Part shown: positions 15,801 through 22,527 of the stretch, piece after piece | Layout of the letters: each line of letters starts with the position of its first letter | Position numbering within the stretch: position 1 is the stretch's first letter | Source of the DNA: a virus | Length of the DNA: 44,906 nt | Direction: 5' to 3' (one strand) | IMG/VR virus record: IMGVR_UViG_3300024518_005171 | Location: 1-44,906 of that record | Position numbers and translations under genes: made by a program | Notes under the pieces: model-generated | Told to the model about the DNA's origin: nothing | The model's database searches: none | The model's input: the letters and a program-made list of their open reading frames with translations, nothing else

Positions 15801-18800
15801 TTCTTAATAGCGTCTTCAAAAAGAGGATTAGGCATACTTTCTGCGAGTTTAAAATGCGCCCACTTACGTCCGTCCATGCCGCCAGTAATCTTTTCATCAA
15901 ATAAGCCTCCTGGGATAGGCTTATTATCTTTCCCCCGTATGACGAGTCCTGGGTCTTTAAGTTCTCCCGAAGATAGCGTCTGTACTTGATTCTCCGTAAA
16001 GGGGACAAGCATTAAATGGTTGCCCTCCTTCTTCACATTCACTCTCATCGCGTTTAGGTAGTTTAAGAACTTGTCGTATGCGAATGGAACTTTAGGCGGG
16101 GGAAGAGGCGTCCCCTCTCGAATAGCATCCCAGAGGTCCTCATTTCTACCAGACTTGTACGCAAACATCTCGTGTAGATTCTCACGAGCTCCGTGGGCCA
16201 GCATGGCATAAAGACCCAATTCCCCAAGGGTCTGCCCTCCATGAGGAGCCCCGCCCGCTGGAGAATGATTAACGTCGTAATGCGACCCAGGTCCGCCTGT
16301 TCCGGACCTGGCCGAGACCTTCTTACCTACTTGGTGCTTTAGCTTTAGAATATATTGCTGGCCCACGAGAACCTTTTGACCATAAGGTTTCTCCGTTGTC
16401 GGATTAATCAATACATCTTTGTCTTGTAATCCTGCCGCTTTAAGCTCCCCCTTTAAGGACTCTAGATAATCTTTCCCTGGCTCAAAGTTCCGCACTTTGT
16501 ATACCTTGCCCCTCTCCGCAGCTATCTTTCCTGCGACAGTTTCAAGGATCTGGCCGAGGTTAATACGTCCAGGAACTCCGAGTGGATTCATAAGAACGTC
16601 TACATGGTCCCTATCTTCTCCCTCTTTCAACGAATAAGGCATTTGAGACGTCGGAATAATGCGAGTAATAACCCCCTTATTTCCGTGACGGCCTACAATC
16701 TTATCTCCTATCTGAGCGGCTTCCTTCGTCTTAACATTTACAACGACGTCACTGCCGCGTTTATATACATCCGTGACAATACCCTTCGTTGGTTTGTCCC
16801 AACGAATCGCAGCGTCTGAAAATTTAATTGGGCGCCCTCGCCGAAAGGCATTGATTTGCTTACGGAACTTCGACTCGGAGGGTTTTCGAACAGCAAGAAT
16901 AAGGGGGTCACCTTCGCTCACCTCCGCCCCGATCTTAATCACCCCATCGCTTCCAATCTTATCGATTTGGCCTTTTATGAATTCGTAAGGGCGTTGCGAT
17001 AGATACTTTCCCTTTCCTATATGAGTATCCAAGTTCTCTTCGAGGTCTTTCTCATATAAGTGAAGAGACGTCAGCTTCTTGGCGGCGTCGTCAGAAATAA
17101 CAATACCATCTTCAAAGTTATACCCATGAAAGGGCATATATGCAGTCTTAAGATTGGTTCCGAGAGCCAACTTTCCTTCGCGCGTAAAGGTTGAATCAGC
17201 CAAAAGCTGCCCCTTCTTTACTCGATCTCCTACCTTAACCTTCACCTCGGAGTCATAAAGAGTGTGACCCTTAAGAGGAAAGTCCCTATAAAACTGAACC
17301 TCGTGCTTCTTTCTACCTGACTTAATCACAACGGCGTCATGCTTAATCTCTACGACTTTTCCTTCGATAGGTGCCGTGGCCGATGCATACTTCCCTAAAA
17401 TCTCCTCAAACGACTTTTCCTGGTCTGTCTTTACTTGGACTAAAGGGGCTTCTCGATTCTCTAGCGGAACGGCCTGCTCTTGCTGACGCGCAGCTGTCAT
17501 GGCTCGATTGCCCTGATTATTTTGAAGGAAAGGTATTAGGTTAGACGCTACGCCAAAAAGGGCCCTAGGGCTGGGAATCACATACTCAACCTCGGAGGGA
17601 GGTACATGTACAATCTCACCTCCCCTGGTCGCCTTGATTAAATCCCCTCTTGGTGAGAACTTCTTATCCTTTCTGTCATATTGATCTGGGAAGGCTACGG
17701 TAGCTTCTGACATCTCCTCCGGTGTCAACCTAATACGCTCACCCGTAGAAGGGCGTTGAACAAGAGAGACAAGAGTATTTCCTTTCTTCCTTACTCCAAG
17801 GGGGAATGCCAATGAAACGCCAGTCTTCTCTCCCTCGGGCGTATGTATGGGGTCTAAAAAACCCAAATGAGAGGGATTAATAAGCTTCGCATCCTGGCTA
17901 ATCGCGTGCGGAGATTTAATGCCCCCCTGCTCACCCATGATTGTGGTCTTAGACCTTCCGGCTAATATCTCAAGGGGGTTTACCTGTTCCGGTTGCGTTA
18001 CAAGAGACGTCTGAAAAAAGCTATTGATCACCTTATCAAACTCATCACGATTTACAACGTTTCGAACCGACCTCTTGCTGTCAATCCTGCGTAGAATTCT
18101 ACGCTTGACTGCCGAAGCTGCCTTCCGCAGTCTACCGTCTAAAAGGTCTTCAAATGAGTGAACACTTTGGTAGGTCAGTGCGTTCTTATCATCTGCCTCC
18201 TTAACTCCGCGTGAGATATCAAGAAGATTGGACGTCGACTGCAAAAGAGCAGAGGGAGTAACAGATGAGTAGGCCTTTCCGAGAGTTCTTTTTGTCGTAT
18301 CTTCGCGTAGTTGCGTAGCCTTTAAAAGGTCCCCGAATAAGGAAGCATGCTCTTCTGGAGATGCCGGTTTTTTACCGTGAACGGCCTTATAGAATCGAGT
18401 ATACGCCTGGTCCTTACCGAGCCGTTGCTTATTTTTCTTTAAAACCTCGGCTCCCCACCGCTTCTCAAGGTCGCTGTCGCTTACTCCCGCGCCTCGCAAG
18501 AGATGGTAAACGGGAATCTCGGAGTTCTTATGACGTAGGTAGAAAATCCCCTCTTCTGGCTTTAGGTTGAGAGAGAAGGTACGCCCGCCAGCGAGTTGGT
18601 TTGGATTAGCTAAATTAAAGTCGGCCAGCAGCTCCCCATTTCGGGCGACTCTATGGTAGACACCAGACTTCAGCCGCAGCTGGTTTAGTGTCTGATATTC
18701 ATTTCCCTTAATGATATACCCATATCGCTTTGTCATTTTCGGAAGATGCATCAAAAGAATACGCTTTCTATCGATCTCCTTGCCGTCTCTCTCTAAGCCT

Positions 18801-19012
18801 AAGTCCGCGTACACAGGCACGGCCCAGGTAGTTTTACGCTTCATAGCGTTTCTCTGGGAACGCAAGTCGTTTACGTCTAACTTGTCGTCTACGCTAACTC
18901 CGTGCAACACCAACCGAGACTTCTTACTGCCTACAGGAAAGTAGTCCTTTACAGTTCCCTCAATCTTCTTTTTGAGCGTTTCAAACTGATCTTGGGGGGT
19001 AGTTAGCAGCAT
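12836..19012 (-). CDS. rpoBC: Fused beta-beta' multisubunit-type RNA polymerase
   Basis: This single 2058-residue chain carries both large subunits of bacterial-type RNA polymerase. The beta part has YIIKGNEYQTLNQL (99-112), the rifampicin-pocket region (341-365), HTPEGEKTG (390-398), GYNFEDG (630-636), GRHGNKGV (774-781), NPLGVPGRINLGQILET (809-825) and GGQTLGELGLYAML (925-938). Beta-prime begins near residue 1000 and shows QDFSGRSIITPEPRMGIDEL (1271-1290), the catalytic NADFDGD (1380-1386), SLHGARKG (1665-1672), the second zinc site (C1704, C1765, C1772, C1775) and the trigger-loop region IMAGQSIGEPATQLSMNVF (1793-1811). The first beta-prime zinc site is absent. At 2058 residues it is much shorter than E. 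coli beta plus beta-prime (about 2750). It heads the morphogenesis operon and is coupled to the spike gene; the Shine-Dalgarno is weak. No alpha, omega or sigma gene is visible. Confidence 0.97.
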   Translation of the reverse strand: MLLTTPQDQFETLKKKIEGTVKDYFPVGSKKSRLVLHGVSVDDKLDVNDLRSQRNAMKRKTTWAVPVYADLGLERDGKEIDRKRILLMHLPKMTKRYGYIIKGNEYQTLNQLRLKSGVYHRVARNGELLADFNLANPNQLAGGRTFSLNLKPEEGIFYLRHKNSEIPVYHLLRGAGVSDSDLEKRWGAEVLKKNKQRLGKDQAYTRFYKAVHGKKPASPEEHASLFGDLLKATQLREDTTKRTLGKAYSSVTPSALLQSTSNLLDISRGVKEADDKNALTYQSVHSFEDLLDGRLRKAASAVKRRILRRIDSKRSVRNVVNRDEFDKVINSFFQTSLVTQPEQVNPLEILAGRSKTTIMGEQGGIKSPHAISQDAKLINPSHLGFLDPIHTPEGEKTGVSLAFPLGVRKKGNTLVSLVQRPSTGERIRLTPEEMSEATVAFPDQYDRKDKKFSPRGDLIKATRGGEIVHVPPSEVEYVIPSPRALFGVASNLIPFLQNNQGNRAMTAARQQEQAVPLENREAPLVQVKTDQEKSFEEILGKYASATAPIEGKVVEIKHDAVVIKSGRKKHEVQFYRDFPLKGHTLYDSEVKVKVGDRVKKGQLLADSTFTREGKLALGTNLKTAYMPFHGYNFEDGIVISDDAAKKLTSLHLYEKDLEENLDTHIGKGKYLSQRPYEFIKGQIDKIGSDGVIKIGAEVSEGDPLILAVRKPSESKFRKQINAFRRGRPIKFSDAAIRWDKPTKGIVTDVYKRGSDVVVNVKTKEAAQIGDKIVGRHGNKGVITRIIPTSQMPYSLKEGEDRDHVDVLMNPLGVPGRINLGQILETVAGKIAAERGKVYKVRNFEPGKDYLESLKGELKAAGLQDKDVLINPTTEKPYGQKVLVGQQYILKLKHQVGKKVSARSGTGGPGSHYDVNHSPAGGAPHGGQTLGELGLYAMLAHGARENLHEMFAYKSGRNEDLWDAIREGTPLPPPKVPFAYDKFLNYLNAMRVNVKKEGNHLMLVPFTENQVQTLSSGELKDPGLVIRGKDNKPIPGGLFDEKITGGMDGRKWAHFKLAESMPNPLFEDAIKKLLGVTASRYKNIVKGEVEVNGKRGGAAIESMLKSVDVKKEIAEVETKLSTASKSGRPRLHARLRILKALDKNDLAPTVYMMKSVPVLPPIFRPLIAKEGGSLSSNDLNGLYKDLAAVNEALTTTKGLGITDKHLAELRGELYDGLKALTGLGGSLTRKEAGGYKGILDIISGKTRNPVHGDSTGGAKHGYFQKRLLKRRQDFSGRSIITPEPRMGIDELGLPEEMAWSIYRPFIERELVRQGYKMLDAGDEVTERSPVAEKALTRAMGDRPIFLKRDPALHKFNIMAFKPRLVKGKAIEIHPLVTGGYNADFDGDAMAVYLPIREKAVKEATKLFPSNNLFNPTTGAVMYMPGHESLLGLYLLSLPGKKTNKVYKGASDVLAAARRGDIKNTDIVKIGNTETTAGRLKLEAVLPKELQETGKRSVNKMRVFDKAYVKKVLTYVAKKHPKSFGEVVNPLKDIGNTYSTDLGFSIGLDDFSVINKSVRDGLMQKAEERASAIRKNTRFTQKTKDAKIVKIFQMVNAELDRLNNEHLQKNPTNISRMVTSGSRGKPVQLKQIVSSPVLVMDAKDRVVPYLIPRSYSEGMDIASYWTSLHGARKGTIQKVQGVRDPGYLSKQIMNSTMNMLVTEKDCKTSGGIWLDVDNADITDRKLAKGARLAGASYKAGSLVTPNMLAAAKGAKRKRLFVRSPLRCESDHGVCKTCMGLASGGSDHSIGDNVGIMAGQSIGEPATQLSMNVFHTGGLAKGLGAKSQGTFERLRNVLRLPKTVKDAAPLALTGGVVSKVQRAPQGGEYVTINKVTHYVPGNQKRTVKLRDTVDKGEPLSNGVIDPRDLLPLKGIESVQDYIASELQRVLSTAVPVRRRNVEVVVKSLTNVTHIDDPGTHPDWIIGDMRPTSVVKGWNKKTKGPPVLHTPVLKGVDILPLEMQEDWIARLNFQRLSSTLTQAAREGWSSNIHGFHPIPGIAKATEFGRGKKALGPEWKGQY

Positions 19013-19034
19013 ATGTGTACCAAGAAACCTTTAG

Positions 19035-19057
19035 TTATTCTCGCATAAGGAGAGTGA
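19035..19057 (+). promoter_or_regulatory. Shared upstream element, copy 2
   Basis: This copy matches TTNNTCNNNCATAAG, five bases, TGA and lies 30 bases before the GTG at 19088. A second CATAAGG occurs 29 bases further on (19073-19079) and merges with the Shine-Dalgarno. Thirteen consecutive bases, TCTCGCATAAGGA at 19039-19051, are identical to those at 23671-23683. The element sits in the divergent gap before the RNA polymerase gene, so a bidirectional role cannot be excluded. Confidence 0.55.
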
Positions 19058-19087
19058 CGGTAATCATCATCTCATAAGGAGGTCACC

Positions 19088-19174
19088 GTGAGTAAAAGTG
19101 TCGATAAGGACCTTGAAGATTCCTTGTTTCCCAAGAAGGTCCAACCCCCCAGTAAAAAGGAGAATAAAAAATAA
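19088..19174 (+). CDS. Charged micro-ORF (28 aa)
   Basis: A 28-codon frame starts at GTG with a perfect AAGGAGG six bases upstream and reads VSKSVDKDLEDSLFPKKV to a lysine-rich end. It is preceded by the shared upstream element and followed by a TAATG overlap with a second micro-ORF. The combination of promoter-like element, strong ribosome site and coupling argues that it is translated. No function is recognisable. It could be a small protein in its own right or a leader peptide for the membrane peptide after it. Confidence 0.5.
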   Translation: MSKSVDKDLEDSLFPKKVQPPSKKENKK

Positions 19175-19239
19175 TGATTTGGATACTCGTTGCAATTAGT
19201 GCCCTACACGGGGTTTTAATAGGAATTTTGGACGCCTAA
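19174..19239 (+). CDS. Membrane micro-peptide (21 aa)
   Basis: A 21-residue frame starts in the TAATG at the end of the preceding micro-ORF. Almost the whole peptide is one hydrophobic helix (MIWILVAISALHGVLIGIL) ending in Asp-Ala, so it would be a single membrane-spanning peptide. A potential Shine-Dalgarno, AAGGAG, lies 12 bases upstream within the first ORF. The stop overlaps the end of the minus-strand portal gene by four bases. Possible roles include a holin modulator, antiholin or membrane-protein partner. None of these is shown by the sequence. Confidence 0.5.
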   Translation: MIWILVAISALHGVLIGILDA

Positions 19240-21131
19240 ATTACAGCATCACTTCTTCTAGGAGGTCTTTGCTCGGGCAGGGGTTCCTGCTCGAGCGCCC
19301 TCTTAACAGTTAACTTTTGCCGGATCAGGTCGTGTAGATGAGGATTTTGCGTATGCATCTTACTTAAAACAACGTCCTGTTCCTGTGGAGCCATGCCGCC
19401 CAATTTTTTCGCCCAAGCATCCGCAAGATCAATAACGTTCACATGCGGCACTCCTGCTACATCCTCTACGCCCTGAGGGGGAGGTGCGGGAGGCTGACCG
19501 GGAGGCGGAGGCGCCCCCGCAGATCCCATCTGGTCCTGCTGCATTCGCTCTTGAGCCTCTCTCATTCGCTCCTGAGCCCTTATCTGAAAGCTGGTAGAAA
19601 CCTCTTGAGCTTCTCCTTGAATCGCCGTCTTGTACAGCGTGTCTAGTTTCTGTACCTCTAAATTACGGCGCATCTCCTGCTCGATAATTTTAAGCTCCTG
19701 GAGTGAGTCCTTATCAAATTCAGAGAGAAGGGTTTTATCAGAAACCTTATTCATCTGGTTAAGAGATAGCAGGAGCTGCTTAGTCTGAACATCATCAGCC
19801 ATCTTAAACGACCTCATATGCACAGAGATGGACTCCCAGTTCATAAACCGAGCCACGTTAGGGATTAAAAAGTCGCGCAGAAAATGTTCGTGGAGGTCTC
19901 TATAGGTCATAAACTGATTCTCGAGCATCCGGAGAGAAACACTTGAGCCGCTCCAAGAAAGACCACCAAATACGAACTCCTGAGGAACCCCCATGCCCGC
20001 GATGATGTGCTCTGACCAAGCTCTAATCTCATTTGTAAGCATTAGAGCTCGTCCATCTCCGCCAATACGTTGATGCCCTACAGGTAATGGAAGAATGGGT
20101 TTGTAGTTAGGGTCCCACTTCCACTTCACAATCTCTGCTTCAATACGCCGCTTCCAATCAGATAGATTGACGGTCAAATATGGGTTAGCCGTTTGGTCTA
20201 CTGATGCAGGGTAGATGATATCTAACGGTACCAGGTGTTCAAGCATTACGGCTTCTTGGGCCTTCTTCATAACTTGCAGGTAGAAACTATCTTTAAGTGC
20301 TGGGAGAATCAGGGGGTAACCCCATCCTTCGTCATTTGCACTCAAAGATGGCGTGGGCGCCTTAAAGTGAAACACGTTGTCCTTGTGCAAAACTACGGGC
20401 CGTCGTACTTTCATAGCACGCATAAAGTGATCTGGGAGTTCCTCTAAGTACCTAAGTTTCTTGGAGAGCACCTTCTTTCGAACTTTCGCTGGAACGTTAT
20501 ACGCAAACTCTTTCTGTTGCGTAATCGGGTTAAAATCTATCTCTAGGTCCTGAGGATTCCACCGGATCAGCTTAATGTCACGATAAGATCTATAGTATTC
20601 ATCTTTGACTTTGGCGGCGCCGTTATGCCCGCACTTTGGGCACATAAGAACATACTGAAAGTTCTTGAATTGCCACGCCTTCTTATACTCAAGACGCTTA
20701 ATCCTCTCTTGATAGCCACACTTACACTGCAGATATTTATGGAAAGGGAACATTATAGAAACCACACAATTCCCATATCCGTAGTAATCTAGGCCAGCCT
20801 CTAGCTGAAACCTACCAATACTCAAAACACGAAAAAGAAGGTCTTCCCATCGGTCTTTATTTTTTCTGAATCCCTCGGGAGGCTCTTCCTCAATAATGAT
20901 GTCTGTAATTGGATAAGACGCCATTTTCTTGGTAACAGCACTTACCAGAGGATTCACCAGCATATGATACCGACACCAGCGAAACAAATGTTTCACGGTG
21001 GTAGGCAGATTCATTTGCGCAACATCCCACCAGGCGGAGGGATAACGGAACGTATTGTTTGCCCCGTCCTTATTTGTACGAGGTCCCGAAAATCGACTGC
21101 CGCCGCCGCCAGTGAAGCTACCAAATGCCAT
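19236..21131 (-). CDS. Portal protein with inserted zinc ribbon
   Basis: This encodes 631 residues forming the predicted dodecameric portal through which DNA enters the head and on which terminase docks. The portal-type core includes PVVLHKDNVFHFKAPTPSLS, EGWGYPLILPALKDSFYLQV, ILPLPVGHQRIGGDGRALM and the VPQEFVFGGLSWSGSSVSLR segment (about residues 387-406), typical of large phage portals. A CKCG...CPKCG zinc ribbon (C136, C138, C164, C167) is inserted in the N-terminal third. The end is helical, then Pro-rich (GAPPPPGQPPAPPPQG) and acidic/basic. It is coupled by TAATG to the upstream gene at 21131 and ends the minus-strand unit that starts at 23636. Confidence 0.88.
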   Translation of the reverse strand: MAFGSFTGGGGSRFSGPRTNKDGANNTFRYPSAWWDVAQMNLPTTVKHLFRWCRYHMLVNPLVSAVTKKMASYPITDIIIEEEPPEGFRKNKDRWEDLLFRVLSIGRFQLEAGLDYYGYGNCVVSIMFPFHKYLQCKCGYQERIKRLEYKKAWQFKNFQYVLMCPKCGHNGAAKVKDEYYRSYRDIKLIRWNPQDLEIDFNPITQQKEFAYNVPAKVRKKVLSKKLRYLEELPDHFMRAMKVRRPVVLHKDNVFHFKAPTPSLSANDEGWGYPLILPALKDSFYLQVMKKAQEAVMLEHLVPLDIIYPASVDQTANPYLTVNLSDWKRRIEAEIVKWKWDPNYKPILPLPVGHQRIGGDGRALMLTNEIRAWSEHIIAGMGVPQEFVFGGLSWSGSSVSLRMLENQFMTYRDLHEHFLRDFLIPNVARFMNWESISVHMRSFKMADDVQTKQLLLSLNQMNKVSDKTLLSEFDKDSLQELKIIEQEMRRNLEVQKLDTLYKTAIQGEAQEVSTSFQIRAQERMREAQERMQQDQMGSAGAPPPPGQPPAPPPQGVEDVAGVPHVNVIDLADAWAKKLGGMAPQEQDVVLSKMHTQNPHLHDLIRQKLTVKRALEQEPLPEQRPPRRSDAVI

Positions 21132-21886
21132 TATGAACTCCTCTCACGCCGCGTTTTGATCCGAAAGGCTTTTTTAGCACGTCTAAGTTCCTTCTTCCGA
21201 ACTTTCATCTCCTTGCGAGGAATGCCCTTGCCCGTAATACCTCTATGCCATTCATATTGCGTTATATTCTTTGCTACATGAGGAGCTGCCGCCATAGCGG
21301 CGCCCGTCAATGCCGTAATGGCCGCGGCCTTTCCTCGTTTAAGTGCTGGTTTTTTAAGCCTTTTGAGAACCTCCTTAACCCCCTTCTCATGAATTTCTCG
21401 GCGCAATTCTGGGCTTAGGGCTCCCATCTCCTTTGGCAAATTCTTGGCCACGTCTCGGACGGATTTAGGGCCCCTGGGCCCGTGACGCGTCTTCCGCACA
21501 ACGCCCTTTATCAATGACCTTTTCCATGTAGCAGGAATACCGCTAACTGCGCTAACGTCCTCCGAGAGACTCTTCACTAACTTACCGCGGCCTTTCTTAG
21601 AGACGGCCGTCAAGGGAGACTTTCCTAGTACAAGACCAGATGCAAGACCTCCTATGGCGCCAATACCTACTACTTTTGGCACTTTATGTAAGTACGCAAG
21701 ACGTCTATCATTTTCACCTGTTTTCTTATCATAAATACCGAGGTCTCTCGGGGCTGCCTTAAGACCAATCTCTACCGAGCTTCCCGAGTGGGGGAATCGT
21801 TTCACAGGGCTTTCTGCTCCCCAGGCATCTCTACGAGCAGCAGCTCCTATCTTCTCCAACTCTAAAAAGAACTCTTCATAAATCAT
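21131..21886 (-). CDS. Basic, hydrophobic virion-like protein with ELEKIG tag
   Basis: This encodes 251 residues starting MIYEEFFLELEKIGAAARRD. It is very basic, with long Lys/Arg-rich runs at the end (KEMKVRKKELRRAKKAFRIK). Two Ala/Gly-rich hydrophobic segments lie near residues 70-92 (VVGIGAIGGLASGLVLG) and 185-205 (AAAITALTGAAMAAAPHVA). The N-terminal tag and the architecture match the 156-residue gene at 6805-7275. It is coupled to the gene before it by ATGA and to the portal by TAATG. A DNA-contacting or membrane-interacting virion component would fit the charge and hydrophobic segments, but the family is unknown. Confidence 0.7.
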   Translation of the reverse strand: MIYEEFFLELEKIGAAARRDAWGAESPVKRFPHSGSSVEIGLKAAPRDLGIYDKKTGENDRRLAYLHKVPKVVGIGAIGGLASGLVLGKSPLTAVSKKGRGKLVKSLSEDVSAVSGIPATWKRSLIKGVVRKTRHGPRGPKSVRDVAKNLPKEMGALSPELRREIHEKGVKEVLKRLKKPALKRGKAAAITALTGAAMAAAPHVAKNITQYEWHRGITGKGIPRKEMKVRKKELRRAKKAFRIKTRRERSS

Positions 21887-22527
21887 AATAGTTCCTTCTG
21901 CTTCGCTACTTGGGCATTGTACTCTTCAAGAGCCTTCCGTACGCTAAGTACATTGTTTACTTGAACCTCAAGCGAGTTCCGCGGGCTTTTAATGTAACTT
22001 GTTTCCTTCTTTAAAAGGTCAGCTACCCCCTCGATATCCATCTTAATATTTTTGCGTGCATAGTAGGTATCTAGATCTTTGCGTGCAATAGACAGAGGCG
22101 GCTCCAGATACCACAATCCGTCATTAAGACACGCTGCTGCTATATACCCCTTTACCTCTTCGGAATATTCATGCGCGTCAAAAGCGGCTGCTACCGTTAG
22201 CGCAATAGCCATGTCTTCCGATTCGGGGGGCTGCACATAGCTGAAGATTGTAGGGACGCCCACCGCAGCTGCGCATATCTTCTCAAAGACTTCCCACTCA
22301 GTCCAAAATAGATCATTCGCGTGTAAAACGCGTAATGCCTGAATACGTTCCCACGTAGTGTCTCCGACAGTGCCAAAGTCGTCTGTAAGCTCCTCTTGCA
22401 ACGAATTAGCATCCCAAAGCAAATACTCGGGGCCGTACTTATTTAAGAGTATCCGACTCAGAGTGACCATGTGCAAGCCGGTCTCATCGTCCAAAAGACC
22501 GGCAGTTCGGAGAAGTGGAGATGCCAT
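21883..22527 (-). CDS. Virion-like protein upstream of portal, unknown
   Basis: This encodes 214 residues starting MASPLLRTAGLLDDETGLHM. It is acidic and mostly helical, with long helices in the first half (RILLNKYGPEYLLWDANSLQ) and a predicted coiled coil at the end (VNNVLSVRKALEEYNAQVAK). No active-site motif or membrane helix is seen. It shares a one-base junction at 22527 with the upstream gene and a four-base overlap with the downstream one. Its place two genes before the portal suggests a head or neck role, by context only. Confidence 0.7.
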   Translation of the reverse strand: MASPLLRTAGLLDDETGLHMVTLSRILLNKYGPEYLLWDANSLQEELTDDFGTVGDTTWERIQALRVLHANDLFWTEWEVFEKICAAAVGVPTIFSYVQPPESEDMAIALTVAAAFDAHEYSEEVKGYIAAACLNDGLWYLEPPLSIARKDLDTYYARKNIKMDIEGVADLLKKETSYIKSPRNSLEVQVNNVLSVRKALEEYNAQVAKQKELL

